11,174 bases of DNA, taken from Erythrobacter sp. UBA2510 (lineage in GTDB: Bacteria > Pseudomonadota > Alphaproteobacteria > Sphingomonadales > Sphingomonadaceae). The stretch spans positions 2,626-13,799 of the forward strand of contig DDNW01000104.1 in NCBI GenBank assembly GCA_002341345.1, in the 5' to 3' direction. Made by a program: the position numbers and the translations under genes. How positions within the stretch are numbered: position 1 is the first letter of the stretch; each line of letters opens with the position of its first letter. The notes beneath the pieces are model-generated. The model searched no databases, was not told where the DNA came from, and saw only the letters and a list, made by a program, of their open reading frames with translations. This document shows positions 1 to 5,529 of the stretch, piece by piece.

Positions 1-7
1 CATTGAA

Positions 8-28
8 ATATAACGCTATGTGTTATAT
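8..28. promoter_or_regulatory. AT-rich palindrome before the toxin-antitoxin genes, possible autoregulatory operator
   Basis: A perfect 7-bp inverted repeat, ATATAAC at 8-14 and GTTATAT at 22-28, is separated by 7 bp. It lies at the start of the toxin gene and overlaps the GTG at 20-22. Toxin-antitoxin operons of this type are usually repressed by the HTH antitoxin binding palindromes at the promoter, so an operator role is a reasonable inference. The window edge removes the rest of the promoter, so -35 and -10 boxes cannot be assigned. Confidence 0.4.
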
Positions 29-445
29 ATCGGCGGCAAAGCAGGAGAATCGGCCATAACGCGCATCTTCAAGAATGGTTGGTTCGAGCGCTTTTCGCGG
101 AAGGAGCGGATAGGTGATTCGGCCCTTCGCGACGCCGTGCAACGGGCCGAAAGCGGGCTGGTGGACGCCGACATTGGCGGCGGCGTCATCAAGCAGCGCG
201 TGGCGCGACCGGGAAAGGGCAAATCGGGCGGCTATCGCACGTTGATCCTGTTCCGGCATGGCGACCGCGCGATATTTGCTTTTGGTTTCGCCAAGAGCGC
301 GCAGGCGAACATATCGAAAGCCGACCTGGCGCTGCTGCGTGACGCGGCAACCGAAGCGCTGGAATGGAGCGGCGAGGAACTGGACCGGCTGGTGGCGTCG
401 GGAACGCTGGTGGAGATCGAAGATGGCAACGACGACGAAGGATAA
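20..445 (+). CDS. RelE/HigB-family toxin of a type II toxin-antitoxin system
   Basis: The product is up to 141 residues and matches RelE/HigB-type toxins, mRNA interferases that cleave transcripts in association with the ribosome. Family-like stretches are ITRIFKNGWFERFSRKE near the N-terminus, DADIGGGVIKQRVARPGKG and GYRTLILFRHGDRAIFAFGF in the core, and a helical acidic C-terminus. The next gene, an XRE-type antitoxin, overlaps the last 23 bp; toxin-before-antitoxin order is the higBA arrangement. The start is uncertain. GTG at 20 is the only conventional upstream start, but it has no ribosome binding site and adds about 12 residues before the ITRIFK segment where relatives usually begin. 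A good GGAG (44-47) stands 8 nt before an ATA codon (56-58), just where family members have their start. Family assignment is firm, the start is not. Confidence 0.86.
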   Translation: MLYIGGKAGESAITRIFKNGWFERFSRKERIGDSALRDAVQRAESGLVDADIGGGVIKQRVARPGKGKSGGYRTLILFRHGDRAIFAFGFAKSAQANISKADLALLRDAATEALEWSGEELDRLVASGTLVEIEDGNDDEG

Positions 446-755
446 GGGCTATCGCAGCGAGATTGCGGGTGCGATCCATGAGATGATGAGCGATGCGCAT
501 GACGCGGGCGTAGTGTCGCGCGCGACGCTGCGCACTTTTGACGAGGCATGTCTTGCTCCGGCCCCGGTGCTGGCGGGCGATGAAATCCGCGCGATCCGCG
601 AGCGCGAGCATGTCTCGCAGCCAGTGTTCGCGGCCTATCTCAACGTATCGCGCAATCTGGTATCGGATTGGGAGCGCGGCATAAAGCGTCCCGGCGGTCC
701 CGCATTGCGGTTGCTGTCCATCATCCAGCGTAAGGGATTGCAGGCCGTGGCGTGA
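423..755 (+). CDS. XRE/HigA-family helix-turn-helix antitoxin
   Basis: This 110-residue protein begins at ATG 423, inside the toxin gene, with a 23-bp overlap that implies translational coupling. Residues 1-50 form an N-terminal extension likely to bind the toxin. Residues about 52-108 carry an XRE-type helix-turn-helix: LAGDEIRAIREREHVSQPVF, then AYLNVSRNLVSDWERGIKRP, the usual turn and recognition helix, ending in ALRLLSIIQRKG. It should neutralise the RelE/HigB-type toxin and repress the operon, probably at the palindrome at 8-28. The same frame stays open upstream to 258 but there it lies inside the toxin gene and looks nothing like this family, so 423 is preferred. An orphan XRE regulator is unlikely given the partner directly upstream. 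Confidence 0.9.
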   Translation: MATTTKDKGYRSEIAGAIHEMMSDAHDAGVVSRATLRTFDEACLAPAPVLAGDEIRAIREREHVSQPVFAAYLNVSRNLVSDWERGIKRPGGPALRLLSIIQRKGLQAVA

Positions 756-852
756 CGGCGCTCGTCAGTTTGCAACGCAAGTCCTGTTTGGCGCGCAATT
801 GAAACTCAAGGGAGACCCCATATTGTTTTTGGTCAGATTGCGATGGGCAGCT

Positions 853-2310
853 TTACCCAGCACAGCAGGACAGCATTGCTACATCCATGTCGAATGTCTG
901 CGCCGCTAATTTCAAGCCTTCGACCGTGGTGAGGTATGGGAAGATTGTCGCGCCAAGATCGGTTGCGGTCATTCCGTATTTGATCGCCAGAACCAACGTC
1001 TGGATCGAGTCCGCGCCTTCGGGTGCCATGATTTGACCGCCCAGCAGGCGGTCGCTTCCATTGTCGGCAACCAGCTTGATCAGGCCGCGCGTGTCGCGTG
1101 CCGCCAATGCCCGCGGCACCGCATCGAGCGGAAGGAGCGACACCTTGACATCCAGTCCTTGCGCTCGCGCCGCCGCTTCAGTCAGACCGACGCTGGCAAC
1201 TTGCGGATCGGTGAACACAACCGATGGCATGGCGCTATTGTCGTAGCGGTGCTGATTGCCTTCGACAGCGTTGCGCGCAGCCAGCTTCGCGCCATAAGCG
1301 GCCATGTAGACAAACTGGTCTCGGCCCGTGACATCGCCCGCAGCGTAAATGCCTGGGACGGTCGTTTCGAGATAGTCGTCAATAATGATTCCGCCGCCCC
1401 GGCCAAGCGATATGCCGCGCGCCTCCAACCCGATCCCGTCACTGTTGGGCCGCCGCCCGGTGGCGATCAGCACTTGCTCCGCTACAATGGTCTGAACCGC
1501 CGCAACGGTGTCACAATGGCCTTCGCTGTCGCAGGACAGGCTTTCGCAGGTGAGTTCAACTCCGTCGGCAACTTGTGCAATGCGTTGGTAGCCTATCCCT
1601 GCGCAAACCCGCACACCTTCGGCTTCCAGATAGGTTTGCAGCGCGGTGCCGACTTCCAGGTCCATCTCGGGTAGCAGGCGGCTGCGGCAGCAAATGGTAA
1701 CAGCGACACCCAGACGGGCGAACATCTGACCTAGTTCGACACCGATGACGCCGCCGCCGATAACCAGCAGCGATTTCGGTAGACGATCGAGTGCCAATGC
1801 CGAAGTGCTGGTGAGATAGGGCATGCCGTCCAGCCCCGGAATCGGCGGCACGGCAGCACGTGCGCCCATCGCCAATATGACCTTGCCGACCTTCATTGGC
1901 GCATCGCCGACCAGCAATGTGCCATCAGCGAGGCGCGTCTTGCCTTCGATATAGGTCACGCCCTTATAGGCAGGCAGCAGATCGACATATTTCTTTTGCC
2001 TCAACTCCGTAACCAGATCATCTTTCGACGTCGCGAGCGCACTCCAGTCCTCAAGACTGACACGGCCGCCAAGGCCGGGAAAGCGGCGCGCGGCGTGTCC
2101 GCCATGCACCGCTTCGGCTGCGCGGATCAGTGTCTTGGACGGAACGCAGCCCACATTCACACAGGTGCCGCCGATCATGCCATGACCAATCAACGCGACC
2201 CTTGCGCCGAGTTCGGCGGCGGTGATCGCGGCGGAAAAACCCGCCGAGCCCGCGCCGACAACAGCCACATCGAATCCCTCCCGCTCGGGGCGGCTACAAC
2301 AGTCGTTCAT
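853..2310 (-). CDS. merA: Mercury(II) reductase MerA, short form without N-terminal HMA domain
   Basis: A 485-residue cytoplasmic flavoenzyme that reduces Hg(II) to volatile Hg(0) with NADPH. Visible motifs: FAD-binding GAGSAG (19-24), redox-active disulfide GGTCVNVGCVPSK with C50 and C55, NADPH-binding GGGVIG (185-190), the FAD-contacting AAGDVTG (324-330), and the diagnostic C-terminal SCCAG with C482 and C483, which accepts Hg from solution or MerT. The heavy-metal-associated domain at the N-terminus of Tn501 MerA is absent; only a CC pair at residues 4-5 precedes the Rossmann fold. A cysteine-rich stretch (C255, C260, C266) in the NADPH-domain region is unusual. The start ATG has GGAGGAAA about 10 nt upstream. 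It is the last gene of merTPA, 41 bp after merP. No hairpin-plus-T terminator is obvious in 756-852. The C-terminal CC pair separates it from lipoamide dehydrogenase and glutathione reductase. Confidence 0.97.
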   Translation of the reverse strand: MNDCCSRPEREGFDVAVVGAGSAGFSAAITAAELGARVALIGHGMIGGTCVNVGCVPSKTLIRAAEAVHGGHAARRFPGLGGRVSLEDWSALATSKDDLVTELRQKKYVDLLPAYKGVTYIEGKTRLADGTLLVGDAPMKVGKVILAMGARAAVPPIPGLDGMPYLTSTSALALDRLPKSLLVIGGGVIGVELGQMFARLGVAVTICCRSRLLPEMDLEVGTALQTYLEAEGVRVCAGIGYQRIAQVADGVELTCESLSCDSEGHCDTVAAVQTIVAEQVLIATGRRPNSDGIGLEARGISLGRGGGIIIDDYLETTVPGIYAAGDVTGRDQFVYMAAYGAKLAARNAVEGNQHRYDNSAMPSVVFTDPQVASVGLTEAAARAQGLDVKVSLLPLDAVPRALAARDTRGLIKLVADNGSDRLLGGQIMAPEGADSIQTLVLAIKYGMTATDLGATIFPYLTTVEGLKLAAQTFDMDVAMLSCCAG

Positions 2311-2351
2311 TAAAGGTCACTTTCCTCCGCCGCGCAGTGCGCCGCCTGATC

Positions 2352-2678
2352 TCAGTTGTTAACTGCTCGTGCCGGATAGCCCGCATTGGTCGATGCAGCG
2401 GCAATCGCAGCCGCATTGGTCCGGCGCGGGTCGTAGGTCGCGCGCGCAGTCTTGGCGTTAAAATCAACGCTGACCGCGCTCACCCCGGCCACACCTTCCA
2501 TCGCCTTTTTTACCGTGATCGGACAGGTGGCGCAGGTCATGTTTTGAATCGCAAAAGTGGTTTGCGCTTGCGCGACTGCGGCTGCGGGCCGCTCCTGCGC
2601 TGTGCTGTCGAGTGCCAAGGCGGCCCCGCCGCCTGCCATCGCCAGCACCGCAAGTCCGATGAGCATTTTCTTTTTCAT
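2352..2678 (-). CDS. merP: Periplasmic mercuric-ion binding protein MerP
   Basis: A 108-residue secreted metallochaperone that picks up Hg(II) in the periplasm and hands it to MerT. An N-terminal signal peptide is clear: KKK at 2-4, then a hydrophobic run to about residue 22 with an ALA cleavage-like end. A short Ala/Gln-rich linker leads to one HMA domain (about 40-108) with the metal site NMTCATC (C49 and C52), followed by VKKAMEGVAGV and VDFNAKTARATYDP, the usual beta-alpha-beta pattern of the family. AAAGGAAA sits about 7 nt before the ATG. It lies 25 bp after merT and 41 bp before merA, under merO control. The residue before MTC is Asn where Gly is commonest, a mild variation. Confidence 0.95.
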   Translation of the reverse strand: MKKKMLIGLAVLAMAGGGAALALDSTAQERPAAAVAQAQTTFAIQNMTCATCPITVKKAMEGVAGVSAVSVDFNAKTARATYDPRRTNAAAIAAASTNAGYPARAVNN

Positions 2679-2703
2679 GGAAGTTTCCTTTCACTAGAGC
2701 ATT

Positions 2704-3099
2704 TCAATAAAATAGGGGTGCCCACCAATCGATGGAGAGCGCGAGGATGACGATGACGAGGCCCAGCCACAGCACCGCCTTGGTGGCGCGCGCCGATTGC
2801 GGACGGGCGCAGTATGACCCGTCCTCGCACTGTGGCTTCGGCTTGAAATAGACATGCCAGAAGCCAAAACCGAGCAGCGCGAGCGTGACGCCTGCCACAT
2901 AGGGCTTATAGGGTTCGAGCGCCGTCAAATTGGCGATCCACGCGCCTGAAATGCCGAGCGTAACCAACAGTAGCGGCACGATACAGCAGGCCGAAGCCAG
3001 TCCCGCGCCGATCAATGCTCCGCCCGCGATCCAGTTTGTCCGCTTTGGCTCGCGCTTTTCGGTGAAGGGCGATTGCTCCGGTTCAGGCACTGAGGCCAC
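2704..3099 (-). CDS. merT: Mercuric transport protein MerT
   Basis: Inner-membrane importer that takes Hg(II) from MerP and passes it to MerA. The 131-residue form has three likely membrane helices (about 24-48, 66-85, 108-125). The vicinal pair C38-C39 lies in helix 1 (ASACCIVPLLL). A second pair, C91 and C97, lies in the loop between helices 2 and 3 (QCEDGSYC) with the same spacing as C76/C82 of Tn501 MerT. The start is debatable. GTG at 3099 has a good AAAGGA 8 nt upstream and fits a promoter whose predicted transcript begins near 3127. The in-frame ATG at 3126 would add nine residues (140 aa) but would coincide with the transcript 5' end. Identity as MerT is secure; first gene of merTPA, divergent from merR. 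Confidence 0.93.
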   Translation of the reverse strand: MASVPEPEQSPFTEKREPKRTNWIAGGALIGAGLASACCIVPLLLVTLGISGAWIANLTALEPYKPYVAGVTLALLGFGFWHVYFKPKPQCEDGSYCARPQSARATKAVLWLGLVIVILALSIDWWAPLFY

Positions 3100-3133
3100 G
3101 GCTTGAGTCCTTTCTTCCCACTTCATGATTCGC

Positions 3134-3164
3134 AGTGTAAGCTCTGTAGTTACTACAGACTCAA
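3134..3164 (-). promoter_or_regulatory. mer operator-promoter (merO/PT) with 19-bp spacer
   Basis: On the minus strand a -35 box TTGAGT (3164-3159) and a -10 box TACACT (3139-3134) are separated by exactly 19 bp (3140-3158). That over-long spacer is the hallmark of MerR-family promoters. A perfect dyad fills the spacer: TCTGTAG at 3143-3149, TTA, then CTACAGA at 3153-3159. Known mechanism: Hg-bound MerR untwists such a spacer so RNA polymerase can align both boxes. The site lies in the 76 bp between the preferred merT start and merR, so it should drive merTPA and autoregulate merR. Confidence 0.87.
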
Positions 3165-3175
3165 GAGGTAATTTC

Positions 3176-3589
3176 ATGGAGCCGCAGATCGGCATCTTGC
3201 GCGCCCAACTCGCACGGAAAACGGGCTGCAACCTCGAAACCATCCGCTATTACGAAAAGGTCGGACTGCTGCCAGAGCCGCCGCGCAGCGCCAATGGCTA
3301 CCGTGTTTATTCGTCGGAGCTGGTGCAAAGGTTACAGTTTATCCTGCGCGCCCGCGATCTTGGCTATGCAATGGATGAGATACGCTCATTGTTGTCGCTC
3401 ACCGATGCCGGTGCACAGACCTGCGCAGAGGTTATGGCGAGAACCGAATCGCACCTTGAAGATGTCCGCCGCCGCATCGCAGATTTGCAGAAGATCGAGA
3501 TGACGTTGGCGATTACGTTAGACAAGTGCACTGGCGATGACGTGGCCGAATGCCCAATCCTGGATGCGCTCCAGTCTCCACACCATTAG
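3176..3589 (+). CDS. merR: MerR mercury-responsive transcriptional regulator
   Basis: A 137-residue dimeric regulator that represses merTPA without metal and activates it with Hg(II). The winged helix-turn-helix spans about residues 5-72 (LARKTGCNLETIRYYEKVGL, then SANGYRVYSSELVQRLQFI and ARDLGYAMDEI). A long dimerisation helix (about 83-117) leads to a metal loop. Three cysteines fit an Hg site: C83, C118 and C126. C83 and C118 keep the 35-residue spacing of C82/C117 in Tn501 MerR, but the C118-C126 loop is one residue shorter (C-X7-C), as in CueR. ATG 3176 follows AGAGGT with about 7 nt spacing; the longer in-frame start at 3125 would run through the operator and is rejected. Divergence from merTPA across a 19-bp-spacer promoter supports mercury rather than copper regulation. 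Confidence 0.93.
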   Translation: MEPQIGILRAQLARKTGCNLETIRYYEKVGLLPEPPRSANGYRVYSSELVQRLQFILRARDLGYAMDEIRSLLSLTDAGAQTCAEVMARTESHLEDVRRRIADLQKIEMTLAITLDKCTGDDVAECPILDALQSPHH

Positions 3590-3621
3590 AGTAGGTGAGG
3601 ACTCAACCTTTCAGGGGCTTG

Positions 3622-3648
3622 GGTTACTGGCACTATATTAGAGTAACC
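3622..3648. repeat. Inverted repeat downstream of merR
   Basis: GGTTACT at 3622-3628 and AGTAACC at 3642-3648 form a perfect 7-bp stem with a 13-nt loop in the 78-bp gap between the convergent merR and RHH genes. No T-run follows on either strand, so it is not a classical intrinsic terminator. It could be a weak terminator, a protein-binding site, or a remnant of the mer module boundary. Confidence 0.4.
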
Positions 3649-3667
3649 TAGCCGGGCCTCCGCAAAT

Positions 3668-3856
3668 TCACTCCTTGGCGGGTTCAGGTGTCTCTCGGCG
3701 CCGTAGCTCATTCTCAACCGCCTCACGGATGAACGGCGCCAGACGCCGGCTGCCGACCAGCGCCTCGATGCGGCGGATCGTGTCCGTTGATAGCCTGATC
3801 GTCGTCGGCTTCATTCCAAGCGGCGGGCGTCCCATCATCCCGTCGCTATCGGCCAT
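3668..3856 (-). CDS. Small ribbon-helix-helix (CopG/Arc-like) DNA-binding protein
   Basis: A 62-residue protein. Residues 15-53 have a ribbon-helix-helix pattern: a beta strand KPTTIRLS, then helix TDTIRRIEALVG, turn, and helix RLAPFIREAVENELRRRE. Such proteins dimerise, insert the strand into the major groove and act as repressors, plasmid control proteins or antitoxins. The preferred start is ATG 3856, with GGAG 9 nt upstream. The frame remains open to an ATG at 3913 (81 aa, starting MSYIQING), which lies inside the large inverted repeat and lacks a good ribosome binding site. No recognisable toxin sits beside it; the divergent gene does not resemble one, so an antitoxin role is unproven. 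The inverted repeat upstream is a plausible autoregulatory operator. Confidence 0.7.
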   Translation of the reverse strand: MADSDGMMGRPPLGMKPTTIRLSTDTIRRIEALVGSRRLAPFIREAVENELRRRETPEPAKE

Positions 3857-3902
3857 GCCCGCAATCTCCAAGTCAAACACGTTGACGCCACCGTTTATTT
3901 GA

Positions 3903-3941
3903 ATATACGACATCGTTTACTGGATAAACGATGTCGTATAT
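3903..3941. repeat. Large perfect inverted repeat, 17-bp arms with 5-nt loop
   Basis: ATATACGACATCGTTTA (3903-3919) and its exact reverse complement (3925-3941) flank the loop CTGGA. The repeat lies between the leftward RHH gene and the rightward gene of unknown function. Each arm holds an ATG followed by codons for SYI, so open frames on both strands begin with MSYI. It could be an RHH operator, a cruciform or recombination site, or a bidirectional RNA hairpin. No T-tract follows, so a standard terminator is unlikely. Confidence 0.92.
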
Positions 3942-4071
3942 CGCTGCAATGACGGCTTGTGAAACAGGCCAGCGGCGCTCCGCCATCGCGAATCGAGCGG
4001 GAGTCTCGGGACCGTTCCGCATCCGCCCGGTCACTTCCGCTTTCCGTCGTGGATACGGAACGGAGGTGCTT

Positions 4072-4653
4072 TTGGTTGCTCCCACATCACGTCGCGCGCT
4101 GTTGCGCACATTGGCTGCCGCGCCGGTCGCGGTCCCGATCATTGCTTCGCCCTGGGGCGAGGCGTTGGCGTCGCTCCATGCGGAATATGACGATGAACCG
4201 GCCGTGCTTGTTCGATCCAAGGGTGGACGGAGTCTGAGCCGCTGGCGCTACCATCGAGCAGAGGGCTTCTTTCCCGACCGTGACCCAAGTTCGGAAAGTG
4301 GCTGGCGCAACTTCCTCTATTTCTCGGGGATCACCGCCCAGCTCTGCTTGTCGTCCCATCTGCTCGATGTGGGATTCCCCGACGAATGGAATGCCCGCCA
4401 TATCGGTCTGCGCGTCGCAAAGTCGCTCGCCTATGCCAATGCAACCGGATTGGGCCATGACTGCCCCGATATGGCGCGGCTGGCGGCGGTCCTCACGCCC
4501 TATTGGCGATGGAACCAAGTGCGGCTGTTTGGGGAGCTGGAACCCGATGACGATGGACTGACAGCCCCACAGGTTCGGGAATTGCTCCGCGCCCTGCTCG
4601 ATCGTGTGCGGGACGTGACCGGCCATCCCCGTCCGCGCGGACGGCACAGTTGA
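4072..4653 (+). CDS. Unknown protein with Tat-like twin-arginine N-terminus
   Basis: I do not recognise this family. From TTG 4072 the product is 193 residues and begins VAPTSRRALLRTLAAAPVAV: a twin-arginine motif (S6-R7-R8) followed by a modest hydrophobic stretch to about residue 27, which resembles a Tat export signal. The rest is soluble-looking and helical, with no known motif; it includes WRNFLYFSGITAQLCLSSHL, a GLGHDCPDMARLA segment and an acidic patch ELEPDDDG. TTG is chosen because GGAGG lies 5 nt upstream and the twin-arginine segment then becomes N-terminal. The frame is open back to ATG 3931 (240 aa) inside the inverted repeat, where the added sequence looks non-coding. Its stop is 10 nt before the next gene, so the two are probably co-transcribed. 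Confidence 0.68.
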   Translation: MVAPTSRRALLRTLAAAPVAVPIIASPWGEALASLHAEYDDEPAVLVRSKGGRSLSRWRYHRAEGFFPDRDPSSESGWRNFLYFSGITAQLCLSSHLLDVGFPDEWNARHIGLRVAKSLAYANATGLGHDCPDMARLAAVLTPYWRWNQVRLFGELEPDDDGLTAPQVRELLRALLDRVRDVTGHPRPRGRHS

Positions 4654-4663
4654 CGGCCTGGCG

Positions 4664-5251
4664 ATGACGGAGGACCGGCGCGGCAGGAAGGAGGTGGCCG
4701 ATTCCTTGCTGGTTTCGGCGCTGGCGCACGTTGCGCTGTTGGTGCTGCTCTCGACTCCCGGTTGCTCGATTTCACAACCATCGGAGGACCAACCCGAGCG
4801 GCCAAAAGAGAGCGACGCTTTGACGGTCGAAATACTGAACGAGGTTCCGCCCCTTCCGAGCAAGCCGCCCCGTCTTGCGGGCGAGATATGCGACCCGAAC
4901 GCACCCCCCGAATATCATTACTTCGACATAAAGCCCGGCCCGGCAATGGACCGGATATATCACGCCGCGCGCCCACACTTTGGCGAGATAATCATGGCGA
5001 CGGATTCCTTGATGGGAAAGCGATCACGCGCCTTGTGCGGCTGGTTCAGGCCGATGGATGCCGTGCGCCTCCTGGCGGGCGATGCGGGTCTATGCGCGGT
5101 CGATTTGAGGGAAGGGATTGGCGTGAATTACTGCTACGGATCAAATGCGCCTTTCAGCAGAACGCATGAGGCGTGGATGCGGCAGGAATGGGAGCCGCGC
5201 GATTGCACGACGCCAGAGCCCGTGCCGATGGCCGATGCAATCGCCGCCTAG
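4664..5251 (+). CDS. Membrane-anchored protein with TonB/TolA-like N-terminus and STN-like domain
   Basis: A 195-residue protein. Basic residues (RRGRK) precede a hydrophobic segment at about 14-32 (LLVSALAHVALLVLLS), which resembles the N-terminal anchor of TonB or TolA. A Pro/Glu-rich linker follows (35-82). Residues about 84-156 resemble a secretin/TonB short N-terminal (STN) domain: a strand-forming stretch near FGEIIMATDSLMGKR, then ALCGWFRPMDAVRLLAGDAGL, close to the G-x-x-x-x-x-x-A-L-x-x-L-L-x-G-x-G-L signature. STN domains occur at the periplasmic start of signalling TonB-dependent receptors and secretins; a free-standing anchored version is uncommon. ATG 4664 lacks a good Shine-Dalgarno. 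A strong AAGGAGGT (4688-4695) lies 10 nt before TTG 4706, which would give a lipoprotein-like N-terminus ending at C34, with a non-canonical lipobox. The domain call is by pattern only. Confidence 0.65.
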   Translation: MTEDRRGRKEVADSLLVSALAHVALLVLLSTPGCSISQPSEDQPERPKESDALTVEILNEVPPLPSKPPRLAGEICDPNAPPEYHYFDIKPGPAMDRIYHAARPHFGEIIMATDSLMGKRSRALCGWFRPMDAVRLLAGDAGLCAVDLREGIGVNYCYGSNAPFSRTHEAWMRQEWEPRDCTTPEPVPMADAIAA

Positions 5252-5529
5252 CGCGATTTCTCGCGGGCTTCCTGTTCCGCCTCGAACGCGCGCTTGCCTT
5301 TACGCTGCCATAGGGCAAGTGCGTTGCCGCCTTCCTCGCTTCGCAGCCTGTCCGCAACCATGAGGAACGCGCCGTAAAGCGTGGCGCGGTCGTCGTCGGT
5401 CAGATCGATGAGCCCAGCCTTCACGACAAGACCACCCAATTCGATCAGGTGCCGAGTTCTCTCGCGTCGCTTGACCTGCCAGTCGCGCATGTCGGTCCGC
5501 GCCTTCGTCGCCTCAAGTCGATACCGCAT
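5248..5529 (-). CDS. traD: Conjugal transfer protein TraD (Ti/rhizobial type, small)
   Basis: A 93-residue basic, helical protein whose core RDWQVKRRERTRHLIELGGL followed by VVKAGLIDLTDDDRATLYGA is typical of the small TraD next to traC in alphaproteobacterial Ti-like tra regions. It is unrelated to the F-plasmid TraD coupling protein. The role is thought to be accessory to the relaxosome or transfer; the mechanism is not established. The start ATG 5529 overlaps the end of traC by 17 bp, consistent with coupling; ATG 5490 (80 aa, starting MRDWQV) is an alternative. In Ti plasmids traG follows traD, but here the gene ends against the convergent STN-like gene, the two stop codons sharing the palindrome CTAG at 5248-5251. 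The ORF continues upstream within traC but that part is unlike the family. Confidence 0.82.
   Translation of the reverse strand: MRYRLEATKARTDMRDWQVKRRERTRHLIELGGLVVKAGLIDLTDDDRATLYGAFLMVADRLRSEEGGNALALWQRKGKRAFEAEQEAREKSR

Noticed and set aside
258..422. Extension of the antitoxin frame upstream to 258
   Set aside because: This part lies inside the toxin gene, is Arg/Trp-rich and unlike any antitoxin; ATG 423 gives a family-typical N-terminus.
790..820. GGGGTCTCCC on the minus strand near 819-810, resembling the start of a Tn3-family terminal repeat
   Set aside because: Only the first few bases fit, no matching partner is found elsewhere in the window and no transposase or resolvase is present.
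1033..1674. A 213-codon plus-strand frame inside merA
   Set aside because: It is fully contained in the antisense of merA, whose motifs are intact; no ribosome binding site or family resemblance.
3931..4071. N-terminal extension of the Tat-like gene back to ATG 3931
   Set aside because: The extension begins inside the inverted repeat, has no clear Shine-Dalgarno, and puts the twin-arginine segment about 50 residues from the start; TTG 4072 has GGAGG correctly spaced.
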